Assembly (NCBI RefSeq): GCF_001043115.1
Contig: NZ_LFME01000020.1
Location: 1 to 64,000, forward strand
Reading direction: 5' to 3'
Length of the DNA stretch: 64,000 nucleotides
Origin: Xanthomonas sp. NCPPB 1128
GTDB taxonomy: Bacteria > Pseudomonadota > Gammaproteobacteria > Xanthomonadales > Xanthomonadaceae
The position numbers and the translations under genes are program-made. This document shows, one piece after another, positions 51,379 through 61,091 of this stretch (its first letter is position 1; every line of letters starts with the position of its first letter). Under the pieces are notes generated by a model, which searched no databases, was not told the origin of the DNA, and worked only from the letters and a program-made list of their open reading frames with translations.

Positions 51379-53580
51379 CTAGAGCACCGTCAGATTGGCG
51401 TACGCCATCACCAGCCACTTGGCGCCGGCCTCGTCGAACTGCACCTGCACGCGGGCGTGGGCGCCGCTGCCTTCGTAGTCGATGACCACGCCGCCGCCGA
51501 ACTTGGGGTGCTGCACGTTGGCGCCGAGCTTGATCGCCGGGGCCTCGATCACGCTGTGCCCCATGCTGCGCGGCGCACCCAGCGAGGCGCTGCGCGACAC
51601 CTGCACCTTCGGCCGCACCTCGTGCAGCAGCTCGCGCGGGATCTCGCGCAGGAAGCGCGAGGGCACGTTGTAGTTGTCCTGGCCGTGGATGCGCCGCGAC
51701 TCGGCATAGCTCAACACCAGCTTGTGACGCGCGCGGGTGATGCCGACGTAGGCCAGGCGCCGCTCTTCCTCCAGGCGCCCGCTCTCTTCCAGCGAACGCG
51801 CACTGGGGAACAGGCCGTCTTCCATGCCGGCCAGGAACACGATCGGGAATTCCAGGCCCTTGGCCGAGTGCAGGGTCATCAGCTGCACGCCCTCCTCGCC
51901 GGCCTGGGCCTGGCCCTCGCCGGCCTCCAGCGAGGCGTAGGCCAGGAACGCGACCAGTTCGGTCATCGCCTGGCGGCCTTCGTCGGCGTCCTCGTCGCCG
52001 TCGGCGCGGACGAAACGCGAGGCCACCGAGACCAGTTCGTCGAGGTTGTCGGTGCGCGATTCCGAATCCAGCCCGCCGCGGCTCTCCTTGCTCCAGTGCT
52101 CGCGCAGGGTGGAGCGCGCCAGCACCTGGTCAATCTGTTCGGGCAGCGGCAGCCCGGCCACTTCCGCGGCCAACTGCTCGATCAGGCCCAGGAACTGGCT
52201 CAGCGCGTTGCGCGCGCGTGCGGCCAGGTCGCCGCCCTGCTGCGCGGCCTGCTGCGCCGCGGCCCACAGCGACAGCGACTGCGCACGCGCCAGGCGCCGC
52301 ACTTCGTCCAGGGTGCGGTCGCCGATGCCGCGCGTGGGTGTGTTGACCGCACGCTCGAACGCGGCATCGTCGGCACGGTTGGCGACAAGGCGCAGGTAGG
52401 CCAGGGTGTCCTTGATTTCGGCGCGCTCGAAGAAGCGCATGCCGCCGTAGACCCGGTACGGCACCTGTTCGGCGATCAGCGCCTCTTCGAACGCGCGCGA
52501 CTGCGCATTGCTGCGGTAGAGCACCGCCGCCTCGCTGTAGCTGCCGCCGTCGCGCACCCACTGGCGCACGCGCTCGACCACGTAGCGCGCCTCGTCCACC
52601 TCGTTGTAGGCGGCGTACAGGTCGATCGGCTCGCCGTCGCCCGAATCGGTCCACAGCTGCTTGCCGATGCGGTCGGGGTTGTGCGCGATCACCGCGTTGG
52701 CGGCGTTGAGGATGTTGGCGCTGGAGCGGTAGTTCTGCTCCAGGCGGATGGTCTGCGCGCTGGGGAAATCGGTGAGGAAGCGCTGCACGTTCTCGACCTT
52801 GGCGCCGCGCCAGCCGTAGATCGCCTGGTCGTCGTCGCCGACCACGAACACGTGGCCGCTGTCGCCGGCAAGCACGCGCACGAACGCGTACTGGATGGCG
52901 TTGGTGTCCTGAAACTCGTCGACCAGGATCTCGCCGAAGCGGGCGCGGTAGTGCGCCAGCAGCGCCGGGGTGTCGCGCAGCAGTTCGTGCGCGCGCAGCA
53001 GCAGTTCGGCGAAGTCGACCAGGCCGGCGCGGTCGCAGCGCTCCTGGTACAGCGCGTAGGCATTGCGCAGGGTGGTGACCCACTCGTCGCGCGGCTCCGG
53101 CTGGATGTGCTGGGCGCGGCGGCCCTCGTCCTTCTGCTGGTTGATCCACCACACGATCTGCTTGGGCGGGAACTTGCCCTCGTCCAGCTCCAGTTGCTGC
53201 ACCACGCGCTTGACCAGCCGCAGTTGGTCGTCGGCGTCGAGCACCTGGAAGCTTTCCGGCAGCTTGGCGTCCTGCCAGTGCAGGCGCAGCAGGCGGTGGG
53301 CCAGGCCGTGGAAGGTGCCGATCCACATGCCGCGGCTGCCGTTGCGCAGCTGCAGGTCGGCGCGGTGGCGCATCTCGCCCGCGGCCTTGTTGGTGAAGGT
53401 GACCGCCAGAATGCCGTGCACCGGCACGCCATGCACCTGGTGCAACCAGGCGATGCGATGGGTGAGCACGCGCGTCTTGCCGGAGCCGGCGCCGGCCAGG
53501 ACCAGATAATGGCCGGGCGCGGCGGAAACGGCCTCGCGCTGGGCGGGGTTCAGATCGTCGAGCAAATGAGAGACATCCAC
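51379..53580 (-). CDS. uvrD: DNA helicase II (UvrD)
   Basis: 733 residues. Superfamily 1 helicase: the Walker A motif LAGAGSGKTRVLTHR, motif Ia FTNKAAGEMR, Walker B VDEFQDTN, motif III FVVGDDDQAIYGWRGA, motif IV RLEQNYRSSANIL, motif V TLHSAKGLEFPIVFLAG, motif VI AYVGITRARHKL. The C-terminal tail ends in a Tudor-like segment (VQHPKFGGGVVIDYEG). It works in mismatch and nucleotide-excision repair. A partial decayed copy lies about 4 kb away at 47707. Confidence 0.96.
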   Translation of the reverse strand: MDVSHLLDDLNPAQREAVSAAPGHYLVLAGAGSGKTRVLTHRIAWLHQVHGVPVHGILAVTFTNKAAGEMRHRADLQLRNGSRGMWIGTFHGLAHRLLRLHWQDAKLPESFQVLDADDQLRLVKRVVQQLELDEGKFPPKQIVWWINQQKDEGRRAQHIQPEPRDEWVTTLRNAYALYQERCDRAGLVDFAELLLRAHELLRDTPALLAHYRARFGEILVDEFQDTNAIQYAFVRVLAGDSGHVFVVGDDDQAIYGWRGAKVENVQRFLTDFPSAQTIRLEQNYRSSANILNAANAVIAHNPDRIGKQLWTDSGDGEPIDLYAAYNEVDEARYVVERVRQWVRDGGSYSEAAVLYRSNAQSRAFEEALIAEQVPYRVYGGMRFFERAEIKDTLAYLRLVANRADDAAFERAVNTPTRGIGDRTLDEVRRLARAQSLSLWAAAQQAAQQGGDLAARARNALSQFLGLIEQLAAEVAGLPLPEQIDQVLARSTLREHWSKESRGGLDSESRTDNLDELVSVASRFVRADGDEDADEGRQAMTELVAFLAYASLEAGEGQAQAGEEGVQLMTLHSAKGLEFPIVFLAGMEDGLFPSARSLEESGRLEEERRLAYVGITRARHKLVLSYAESRRIHGQDNYNVPSRFLREIPRELLHEVRPKVQVSRSASLGAPRSMGHSVIEAPAIKLGANVQHPKFGGGVVIDYEGSGAHARVQVQFDEAGAKWLVMAYANLTVL

Positions 53581-53650
53581 CCGCGCATTTTAGCCGGTGC
53601 AGCGGCGCAGCGGCTGCGACAGCGCGCGCCGCGCGACGGACGATGTGGCC

Positions 53651-54532
53651 TCACTCGGCGCGGAACAGGCGTTCGGCCAGGAAATCCACGAACACGCGCA
53701 GCTTCGGCGACAGTTGCCGGCTAGACGGCCACACCACGAAGAACGCGCCGCCGTCGGCCATGTGCGCGTCCAGCACCGGCTGCAGGCGGCCGTCGGCCAG
53801 CGCGTCCCGGGCCAGGAACGCCGGCATGCAGGCGATGCCCATGCCGGCGATCGCCGCGGCGCGCACCGCTTCCATGTTGTTGCAGGTGAGCACCGCCGGC
53901 GGCAGCGGCGCCGATTCGGCCAGCGGCCAGTCCTGCGGCTTGCCGGTACCGGGCACGCGGAACAACACGCCGTCGTGCGCGGCCAGCTGCGACGGGGTCT
54001 GCGGCACGCCGCGGCGGCGCAGGTAGTCCGGCGCGGCGCACAGGCAGAACCGGAATGGCCCCAGGCGCCGCGCCAGCAGCCGCGAGTCGGCCTGCACGCC
54101 GCTGCGGATCACCGCATCCAGGCCGTGTTCGAGCAGGTCGACCACACGGTCGTCGAACGCCAGGTCCAGCTCCACGTCCGGATAGCGCTGGCGGAACTCG
54201 GGCAGCAGCGGCACCAGGAAGCGGTAGCCGATGGTCGGCAGGCCGACCCGCAGCCGCCCGCGCGGCGCCTGCCGGGTCTGCGCCAGCGCGTCCTCGGCCT
54301 CGCGCAGGTCGGCCAGCACACGCTGGCAATGCTCCAGGAACAACGCGCCCTCGGCGGTCAGCGCGATGCGCCGGGTGGTCCGCTGCAGCAGGCGCACACC
54401 GAGCGCGCGCTCCAGCGCGGCCACGCTCTTGCCCACCGCCGAGGCCGAGATGCCGAGCACGCGGCCGGCGCCGACGAAACTGCGCTGTTCGGCGGCACGG
54501 ACGAAGGCGACGATACCGGTGAGGCGGTCCAT
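53651..54532 (-). CDS. LysR-family transcriptional regulator
   Basis: 293 residues. N-terminal winged helix (MDRLTGIVAFVRAAEQRSFVGAGRVLGISASAVGK split over the helix-turn-helix), then a substrate-binding domain (GRLRVGLPTIGYRFLVPLLPEF). It is divergent from an MFS transporter gene, with a shared region of 115 bp carrying an inverted repeat of LysR type, so it probably controls that transporter. Effector unknown. Confidence 0.9.
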   Translation of the reverse strand: MDRLTGIVAFVRAAEQRSFVGAGRVLGISASAVGKSVAALERALGVRLLQRTTRRIALTAEGALFLEHCQRVLADLREAEDALAQTRQAPRGRLRVGLPTIGYRFLVPLLPEFRQRYPDVELDLAFDDRVVDLLEHGLDAVIRSGVQADSRLLARRLGPFRFCLCAAPDYLRRRGVPQTPSQLAAHDGVLFRVPGTGKPQDWPLAESAPLPPAVLTCNNMEAVRAAAIAGMGIACMPAFLARDALADGRLQPVLDAHMADGGAFFVVWPSSRQLSPKLRVFVDFLAERLFRAE

Positions 54533-54556
54533 GCCAGGATATTAGAGCGTTTTATT

Positions 54557-54579
54557 CCGCAAACCTCGGAGGATTGCGG
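54557..54579. promoter_or_regulatory. LysR-type operator candidate
   Basis: Perfect inverted repeat CCGCAA-N11-TTGCGG, the arm spacing typical of LysR sites, close to the regulator start. A further CCGCAA half-site lies at 54631-54636, next to the transporter start. Confidence 0.55.
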
Positions 54580-54647
54580 TCTTTTTCGCGGATTGCCGCC
54601 CGGATATCTCTAGTGGCCTCCCGACATTCGCCGCAAAGAGGCGCCCG

Positions 54648-56165
54648 ATGACCTCCGCTTCAATCCCCGACTCCATTCCCCTGCCGCGCCGAGGCGCCGC
54701 CCTGGCGGCGGTGTGTCTGGCCGCCCTGACGCTGCCGCTCAACTTCTCCGGCGGCGCCGTCGCCACCCCGGCGATCGGCGCGGCCCTGGGCGGCAGCGCG
54801 CTGGCCCTGGCCTGGATCACCAACGCCTTCATGCTCAGCTTCGGCAGCCTGCTGTTGGCGGCCGGCGCGCTCGCCGACCGGCATGGGCGGCGCCGGGTGT
54901 TCCTCGCCGGCCTGGCGCTGTTCGCCAGCGCCAGCCTGGGCGTGGCCGTGGCCGGCTCGGTCGCGGCGATCGACCTGTGGCGGGCGCTGCAGGGCGTCGG
55001 TGCCGCCGCCGCGCTCGCCGCCGGCACCGCGGCGCTGGCCCAGCTGTACACCGGCGTGGCGCGCACGCGCGCGTTCAGCCTGCTCGGCACCACCTTCGGC
55101 ACCGGCCTGGCGTTCGGCCCGCTGGCCGCCGGCGCCCTGAGCGAACGGCTCGGCTGGCGCGCGATCTTCGTCGGCGTGGCCGCGGTCGCGGCGCTGGCGT
55201 GGGCACTGGCTGCGCGCTGGCTGCCGGCCTCGCGCGCTCCGGACGCCGGTCCGCCGGATCGCGCCGGCGCGCTGTGTTTCAGCGCGGCGCTGGCGCTGTT
55301 CACCGCCGGCCTGATCCAGGGCCCGCACAGCGGCTGGGGCAGCGCCGCGACGCTGGCTTTGCTCGGAACCGCCGCCCTGCTGTTGCTCGCCTTCGTCTGG
55401 ATCGAACGGCGCCGCCGGCATCCGCTGCTGGACCTGAGCCTGTTCCGCTACCGGCGCTTCGTCGGCGTGCAGTTGCTGCCGGTCGCCACCTGCTACAGCT
55501 ACGTGGTGCTGCTGGTGCTGCTGCCGCTGCGCATGATCGGCGTGGACGGCACGCCGGCTGCCAGTGCCGGCCTGACGCTGCTGGCGTTGTCGGCGCCGAT
55601 GCTGTTGGTGCCGAGCCTGGCCGCCGCATTGGCGCAGCGCATCGCCCCGGCCTGGCTGTCCGCGGCCGGCTTGGCGGCGGCCGCGGCCGGCCTGTGCTGG
55701 TTGGGCGCACGACCGCCGGCGCAGGCGCTGCCGGCGCTGCTGCTGATCGGCGCCGGCACCGCCCTGCCCTGGGGCCTGATGGATGCGCTGTCGGTCAGCG
55801 TGGTGCCGACCGAACGCGCCGGCATGGCCGCCGGCCTGTTCGGCACCCTGCGCGTGGCCGGCGAAGGCATCGCCCTGGCCAGCGTGGCGGCCTTGCTGGC
55901 GGCGTTGCTGCAGGTGCGGCTGGCCGCGGTCGCGCCGCTGCTGCCGAACGCGACCCTGGCAGAGATCGCGCAGCGGCTGGTCGCCGGCGATCTGGCGGCA
56001 TCCATGCAGGACGGTGCGCTGTCCGCGGCGCAATTGCGCCTGGCCTACACCGCGGCCTTCGGCACGCTCACCCGGGTGCTGGCAGCGATCACCGCGCTGG
56101 CGGCGATCGCGATCTGCGTGCTGCTCGGGCGCTCGCCGCAGGACGCGGTGGATGGGGGCCGCTGA
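54648..56165 (+). CDS. MFS transporter, DHA2 (14-helix) type
   Basis: 505 residues with about 14 hydrophobic helices. Motif A appears as ADRHGRRRVFLAGLALF after helix 2, and helix 5 has the antiporter-type GTTFGTGLAFGPLAAG. It is probably a drug or metabolite:H+ antiporter of the inner membrane. GAGGCGCCCG precedes the ATG. Divergent from its likely LysR regulator. Confidence 0.9.
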   Translation: MTSASIPDSIPLPRRGAALAAVCLAALTLPLNFSGGAVATPAIGAALGGSALALAWITNAFMLSFGSLLLAAGALADRHGRRRVFLAGLALFASASLGVAVAGSVAAIDLWRALQGVGAAAALAAGTAALAQLYTGVARTRAFSLLGTTFGTGLAFGPLAAGALSERLGWRAIFVGVAAVAALAWALAARWLPASRAPDAGPPDRAGALCFSAALALFTAGLIQGPHSGWGSAATLALLGTAALLLLAFVWIERRRRHPLLDLSLFRYRRFVGVQLLPVATCYSYVVLLVLLPLRMIGVDGTPAASAGLTLLALSAPMLLVPSLAAALAQRIAPAWLSAAGLAAAAAGLCWLGARPPAQALPALLLIGAGTALPWGLMDALSVSVVPTERAGMAAGLFGTLRVAGEGIALASVAALLAALLQVRLAAVAPLLPNATLAEIAQRLVAGDLAASMQDGALSAAQLRLAYTAAFGTLTRVLAAITALAAIAICVLLGRSPQDAVDGGR

Positions 56166-56238
56166 TCGCGATGGGAGACACCCCTTGAAGACCGGAAATG
56201 CCCGTCGCGACTACAAACGATGCGAAGGTCCTGTCGCC

Positions 56239-56303
56239 GTAGGAGCGGCTTCAGCCGCGACGGGCGTTACCGACATCCCGGTCGCGGCTGAAGCCGCTCC
56301 TAC
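56239..56303. repeat. Palindromic xanthomonad repeat (GTAGGAGCGGCTTCAGC), intact
   Basis: Arms GTAGGAGCGGCTTCAGCCGCG and its complement CGCGGCTGAAGCCGCTCCTAC around a short centre. It lies between two convergent genes and is likely to serve as a transcript-end hairpin for both. Confidence 0.85.
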
Positions 56304-56356
56304 AATGAGGTCACGGCTGCGCCGCGCGCAACCGCGGCAGGCATGCGCCGCGGCGC

Positions 56357-57781
56357 TCAATGGACGGTGGCTACCGGCAACTCCAGCGCCAGCAGCACCT
56401 GCGCGGTCTGCTGCGCCTGCACCCGCAGCTCGGGGATCGCCAGGCTTTCCCACAGACTGCCGATGCGCAGGCTGCCGAGCACGCGGATGCGTGGCGTAGC
56501 GTGGCCGTCGGCATCGAGCAGCGCGCCGTCGGCGGCACTGCCCACGCCGATGCCGTGCGGCCCCGGCTGCGCATGGCCGCAGCCGAGCAACTGGTGCAGC
56601 AGCGGATTGCGCATGGTCTGCGCGCGCAGTTCGACGCCGGTGGCGTTGATCACGCAGTGGGCGTCGAGCTGCAGTGGCGCGCCGTCGGCGCCCATGCCGT
56701 TGACCTGCACGCAGGCGCCGACCGGGAATACCGTGTCCAGCCGCGCGCGGTGCAGGCGTAACTGGCCGACCCGGCGCATCGCCTGCAGTTGCGCGAAGAC
56801 CGGCGCGGCGATGCGATGCCGGTGCACGTCCCAGTAGCGCACTACGTGGCGCAGGAAGCGGCGCTGCTCGGCGACCGACAGCGACTGCCACAGCGCCTGG
56901 CTCAGCGGCCGCACCCGGTCCATCACGCTCTGCCAGGGCTGGCCCTGTGCCTGCGCCGCGGCGGCATGGCGACGCAGCGCGCGCACGCGCTGGCGCAGCG
57001 GCATCGCCAGCAGCGCCTGCGCATCGAAGTCGGCCGGCGCGCCATGTGCGGCATGCGGCAACGGCAGCAGTGCGTGCCGCGAGACCACGTGCACCGGGCC
57101 GCGGTGCGCGTTGGCCAGCAGGGTCAGCACGCTGTCGGCCATGCTCAGGCCGGAGCCGACGATGCAGACCGTGGCCTCGCGCGGAATGGCCTGCAGCTGC
57201 GCGTAGTCCCAGGCCTCGATCCGCGACGGCGCATCGAGACCGGGGGCGCCGCGCGCCGGCAACGGGCGCAAGCTGTTGCCCAGCGCCAGCACGGTGGCGC
57301 CGGCGTGCAGCTGGCGGCCATCGTGCAACTGCAGGCGTTGCGTGCCGGTCGGCTGCGGATGCAACGCCAGCACCCGCGCCTGGCGCCATTGCAGCCGCGC
57401 CGGCCCGGCGGCCTGCGCCTGCTGCAGGCGCGCGCGCAGGTAGGCGGCGTAATGGCGGCGTTGCACGTAGGCCTCGGCCAACGCCGCGCGCGACAGCTGC
57501 GGATACAGCGCCTGCTGCTGCAACCAGTCGAGGAAGTCGTCGGGCGCCTCGGCGAAGGCGCTCATGCGCCCGGCCGTCACGTTCAACAGGTGCTCGGGAC
57601 ACGGCGTCGCATAGGCCACGCCCTGCGCCAGCGCCGGCTGCGACTCGATCAGTTGCACGCGCAGCGCCGCGCCGGCCTGGCGCAGCAACTGCAAGGCGAC
57701 CAGCACGCCGGCCGCGCCACCGCCGACGATGGCGATGTCGCAGTCGTCGTCGACCGGGTCGCTGGGGACAAGTTCACTCAT
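56357..57781 (-). CDS. FAD/NAD(P)-binding protein (NAD_binding_9 type)
   Basis: 474 residues from MSELVPSDPVDDDCDIAIVG. Rossmann motif IAIVGGGAAGVLVALQLL at residues 16-33, a second nucleotide motif in CIVGSGLSMADSVL, and the C-terminal VINATGVEL. It belongs to the FAD-NAD(P)-binding (PF13454) family of N-hydroxylase-like flavoproteins. Substrate unknown. Preceded on the same strand by unrelated genes; the terminator is the repeat at 56239. Confidence 0.85.
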   Translation of the reverse strand: MSELVPSDPVDDDCDIAIVGGGAAGVLVALQLLRQAGAALRVQLIESQPALAQGVAYATPCPEHLLNVTAGRMSAFAEAPDDFLDWLQQQALYPQLSRAALAEAYVQRRHYAAYLRARLQQAQAAGPARLQWRQARVLALHPQPTGTQRLQLHDGRQLHAGATVLALGNSLRPLPARGAPGLDAPSRIEAWDYAQLQAIPREATVCIVGSGLSMADSVLTLLANAHRGPVHVVSRHALLPLPHAAHGAPADFDAQALLAMPLRQRVRALRRHAAAAQAQGQPWQSVMDRVRPLSQALWQSLSVAEQRRFLRHVVRYWDVHRHRIAAPVFAQLQAMRRVGQLRLHRARLDTVFPVGACVQVNGMGADGAPLQLDAHCVINATGVELRAQTMRNPLLHQLLGCGHAQPGPHGIGVGSAADGALLDADGHATPRIRVLGSLRIGSLWESLAIPELRVQAQQTAQVLLALELPVATVH

Positions 57782-57892
57782 GCGGCGATTGTAAGGGAAG
57801 CCCCCACCGGGCCGACCCACGGCTGAGAACCGTCGCGCATGTGCCGGCACCGATCGCGCATGAGCGCGTCATGCGCCTGTCATCGGCATGCG

Positions 57893-59311
57893 TCACATCA
57901 GGGCATCGGCCAGGCGCGCGATGCCTTCGCGGCTGCGCCGCCAGGCCGGCCGTTTGCGCCAATCCTGCAGCGTCAGCACCCGCACATCGGCCAGGTAGTC
58001 GGCTTCCACCGCGCGCAACCGCTGCACCACCGCGGCGCTGTAGCACAGCATGCCGACCTCGGCGTTCAACGCGAACGAGCGGATGTCCAGGTTGATCGAG
58101 CCGACCAGGGCGATGCCTTCGTCCACGCTCAGGTGCTTGGCGTGCAGGAAGCACGGCCGGTACAGCGCGATCTTGACCCCGCTGCGCAGCAGTTCGTCGT
58201 AATAGGCCTCCTGCGCCCAGGCGGTGAGCCGCTGGTTGTTGCTCTCGGACAGGATCAATTGCACGTCCACCCCGGACAGCGCGGCGATGCGCAGCGCGCT
58301 GAGCGTGGCCTCGTCCGGCACGAAATACGGCGTGACCATGACGATGCGCCGCCGCGCCAGATGGATCAACGCGTTGACCGTGTCGCGCGCGTTCTCGAAC
58401 GGATACGCCGGCCCGCTGGGCAACAGCTGCGTGGCGACACCGCCGCCGTGGATGGCGGCGGGCGCGACCACGCTCAGGCGCTGCCCGGTCTCGATGAACC
58501 AGTCGCTGGCGAATACCGCTTCCAGATGCGCCACCACCGGCCCCTGCACCCGCGCCACCAGTTCACGGTTGGGATGACCAGGCACGAACTGCGGCTCGGC
58601 CAGGTTCTGCGAGCCGATGTAGCCGACACGGTTGTCGATCACCGCGATCTTGCGGTGGTTGCGCAGGTCCATGCGGCCGCTGCGGCGCCAGCGCAGCCCG
58701 CCCGGCAACAGCGCCTGCACCTCGACCCCGGCCGCGTGCAGGCGCTTGCGATAGCGGCGCAGGCCACGACGGCCGCCACGCGCATCCAGCAGCAGCCGGC
58801 AGCGCACGCCGCGTGCGGCGGCGCGCAGCAGCGCCGCGCTCACCGCATCGCCGACCGCGTCGTCGAACATCAGGTAGTACAGCAGGTGCACGCGCTCGAC
58901 CGCCGCGTCGATATCGTCGATCAGCGCCTGCAGCGAGGACGCGTAGCGATCCAGCAATTCCACGCTGTTGCCGTGGGTCGGCATGAAGTCGCCCTGGCGT
59001 TCGACCAGCGGCACCACCTCGGCGACCACGGTGTCGGCCGGTGGCGCCCAGCGCAGCGCGGTCAGCGGCACCTGCTGCTCGCGGATCACCTGCGAGGCCA
59101 GCGCCTGGCGGCGGATGCGCTCGCGCGACAGCCAGGGGTGGCCGAGCAACAGGTACAGCGGCAGCCCCAGCAGCGGCACGAAGCCCACCAGCAACAGCCA
59201 GCTGCGCGCCGCACCCGGCGTGGTGCGGGTGGGAATCCACAACAGCGCCACCAGCCGGATCAACCAGTCCAGCGCCAGCAGCCACGTGCCTTCCAACCAG
59301 ACCGGCAGCAT
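57893..59311 (-). CDS. cls: Cardiolipin synthase (ClsA type)
   Basis: 472 residues. Two N-terminal membrane helices (WLLALDWLIRLVALLWI and SWLLLVGFVPLLGLPLYLLLG), then two PLD motifs: HRKIAVIDNRVGYIGSQN and HAKHLSVDEGIALVGSINLD. It makes cardiolipin from two phosphatidylglycerols at the inner membrane. It is the second cardiolipin synthase in the window (the other is clsB at 44139) and differs from it by having membrane anchors. Confidence 0.92.
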   Translation of the reverse strand: MLPVWLEGTWLLALDWLIRLVALLWIPTRTTPGAARSWLLLVGFVPLLGLPLYLLLGHPWLSRERIRRQALASQVIREQQVPLTALRWAPPADTVVAEVVPLVERQGDFMPTHGNSVELLDRYASSLQALIDDIDAAVERVHLLYYLMFDDAVGDAVSAALLRAAARGVRCRLLLDARGGRRGLRRYRKRLHAAGVEVQALLPGGLRWRRSGRMDLRNHRKIAVIDNRVGYIGSQNLAEPQFVPGHPNRELVARVQGPVVAHLEAVFASDWFIETGQRLSVVAPAAIHGGGVATQLLPSGPAYPFENARDTVNALIHLARRRIVMVTPYFVPDEATLSALRIAALSGVDVQLILSESNNQRLTAWAQEAYYDELLRSGVKIALYRPCFLHAKHLSVDEGIALVGSINLDIRSFALNAEVGMLCYSAAVVQRLRAVEADYLADVRVLTLQDWRKRPAWRRSREGIARLADALM

Positions 59312-59412
59312 CGCGATCCTCGCAACCCAGGTCGCCCGATTCTGCGGACTGTGCCGGCAAACGCAACCATAGCCGCATCAACAGCGGGTTTTTCCATGCC
59401 CCAGACGCACGA

Positions 59413-59432
59413 AACCCGCCTTGCGGCGGGTT
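59413..59432 (-). terminator. rpmBG operon terminator candidate
   Basis: Stem AACCCGCC / GGCGGGTT with loop TTGC, followed on the minus strand by TTTCGTG. It lies 38 bases beyond the rpmG stop. Confidence 0.55.
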
Positions 59433-59470
59433 CCGTGTGCAACGTGGTCAGCGATCCGAGGATCAGCCGA

Positions 59471-59635
59471 TCACTTGATCTTGCCTTCCTTGTACAGGAC
59501 GTGCTTGCGCACGACCGGATCGTACTTGAGGAATTCCATCTTCCCCGGGGTGTTCTTCTTGTTCTTGTCCGTGGTGTAGAAGTGGCCGGTACCGGCCGAG
59601 GAAATCATACGGACCTTATCGCGCTTGCCTGCCAT
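59471..59635 (-). CDS. rpmG: 50S ribosomal protein L33
   Basis: 54 residues, [20 protein letters not shown] to [11 protein letters not shown], the canonical L33 sequence. It has no Cys-rich zinc ribbon, so it is the zinc-independent paralogue type. It is 13 bases downstream of rpmB, in the conserved rpmB-rpmG operon. Confidence 0.97.
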   Translation of the reverse strand: MAGKRDKVRMISSAGTGHFYTTDKNKKNTPGKMEFLKYDPVVRKHVLYKEGKIK

Positions 59636-59648
59636 GATGCTCTACTCC

Positions 59649-59885
59649 TCAGACCTTTTCGCCGCGCGCACGCAGCTCAGCCAGAACGGTGTCGATGCCG
59701 TTCTTGTCGATGGTGCGCAGCGCGTGCGCGGAAACCTTCAGCTTGACCCAGCGGTTCTCGCTGGCGACCCAGAAGCGGCGCTCGTGCAGGTTGGGCAGGA
59801 AACGACGGCGGGTCTTGTTGTTGGCGTGGGAGACGTTGTTACCCGTCTGCACACGCTTGCCGGACACTTGGCATACGCGGGACAT
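59649..59885 (-). CDS. rpmB: 50S ribosomal protein L28
   Basis: 78 residues starting [20 protein letters not shown], the typical L28 sequence (CQVSGK...[13 protein letters not shown]). First gene of the rpmB-rpmG operon, with GAGGTGCGC as ribosome site. No other gene in the 276 bp upstream. Confidence 0.97.
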   Translation of the reverse strand: MSRVCQVSGKRVQTGNNVSHANNKTRRRFLPNLHERRFWVASENRWVKLKVSAHALRTIDKNGIDTVLAELRARGEKV

Positions 59886-60161
59886 TGCGCACCTCGATAG
59901 TAGTTTGGTCGCCCATAGCCTGGGAGACGGCGGCCCCGGCAGCCTTGCGGCCACCACGCGACGTGGGAAATCAAACGGTTACGCTGGAAAGGCCGGCCGG
60001 AGATCGCGCATCCGGCCGCCGGCCCCGACCTCGTCGGGCACAGCGAGCCGCGCATTATGCAGGCGATCAAGGGCTTGTGCAAGTTGTCCACAGGCAGCCC
60101 GTCTTCCAGCCGGGCAGCACGCGGCCTCGCGCACCGCTGGCCCGGCTGGCGCGATCGCCGG

Positions 60162-61067
60162 CTAGGCGGGGTCGGGCCCCAGCACCTCCACCGCCCACTC
60201 GATGAACGCGCGCAGCCGCTGGCTCATATGCCGGTTGGGCGCGAACATCAGGTGCATCGGCATCGGCGGCAACTGCCAGTCCTGTAGCAGCGGCCGCAGC
60301 GCGCCCTCGGCCACGTGCGGTGCGGCCATGTAGGACGGCAACACGACCACGCCCAACCCCGCCAGGCCGGCGGCCAGATAGGCGTTGCCATCGTCGAAGC
60401 CGACCTGATAGCGGCCCTGCACCTCGCACTGCTCCTCGCCGCGCCGCGCCTGGAAGCGGCGCGCGCGGCCGCTGCGCGGGCTGAGGAAACCCACCGTGTG
60501 ATGCGTCGGCCCGTCCAGCGCGCGCGGGTGATCGGGCACGCCGTGCCGGTGCAGGTACGCCGGGCTGGCGTGGAAGCCCAGCGGCAGGCTGGCCAGTGGC
60601 CGCGCCACCAGCGCCGGATCGGCCGGCGCGCCGCCGCGGATCACGCAGTCGACCTGGTCGGCGATCACGTCGACCTCGCGGTCGCTCACGCCCACGTCGA
60701 GCTGGATCTGCGGGTAGCGGGCATGGAAGTCGGGCAACGCCGGCACCAGCCGCAATCGCGCATACGGGCCTGGCACGTCGATGCGCAGGCGCCCGCGCGG
60801 TGCCGCCGCGGCGCTGCCCAGGCCGGCCTCCACTTCTTCCAGCTCGGCCAGCAGGCGGGCAATGCGTGGGTAGTAGGCGGCCCCGTCGGTGGTGACGCTG
60901 ACCCGGCGGGTGGTGCGGTGGAGCAGGCGCAGCCGCAGGTGCGCCTCCAATTGCTGCACCAGTTGGGTCACGGTCGTGCGGCTGAGCTGCAGGGTGTGCG
61001 CGGCGCGGGTGAAGCTGCCGGTCTCGACCACGCACGCGAACGCCCGCATCGCCTCGAATCGGTCCAT
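60162..61067 (-). CDS. LysR-family transcriptional regulator
   Basis: 301 residues from MDRFEAMRAFACVVETGSFT. Winged-helix N-terminus (AAHTLQLSRTTVTQLVQQLE) and a substrate-binding domain (GRLRIDVPGPYARLRLVPAL). I chose ATG 61067 because it gives the usual LysR length and N-terminus. It is divergent from a RidA gene with a palindromic site between them. Confidence 0.9.
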   Translation of the reverse strand: MDRFEAMRAFACVVETGSFTRAAHTLQLSRTTVTQLVQQLEAHLRLRLLHRTTRRVSVTTDGAAYYPRIARLLAELEEVEAGLGSAAAAPRGRLRIDVPGPYARLRLVPALPDFHARYPQIQLDVGVSDREVDVIADQVDCVIRGGAPADPALVARPLASLPLGFHASPAYLHRHGVPDHPRALDGPTHHTVGFLSPRSGRARRFQARRGEEQCEVQGRYQVGFDDGNAYLAAGLAGLGVVVLPSYMAAPHVAEGALRPLLQDWQLPPMPMHLMFAPNRHMSQRLRAFIEWAVEVLGPDPA

Positions 61068-61091
61068 CGGCCGCTCCCGCGATTGTTTTGA

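Noticed and set aside
60084-60092. TTGTCCACA as a DnaA box or replication origin
   Set aside because: A single box resembling TTATCCACA with no cluster of boxes, no AT-rich unwinding region, and no dnaA/dnaN context.
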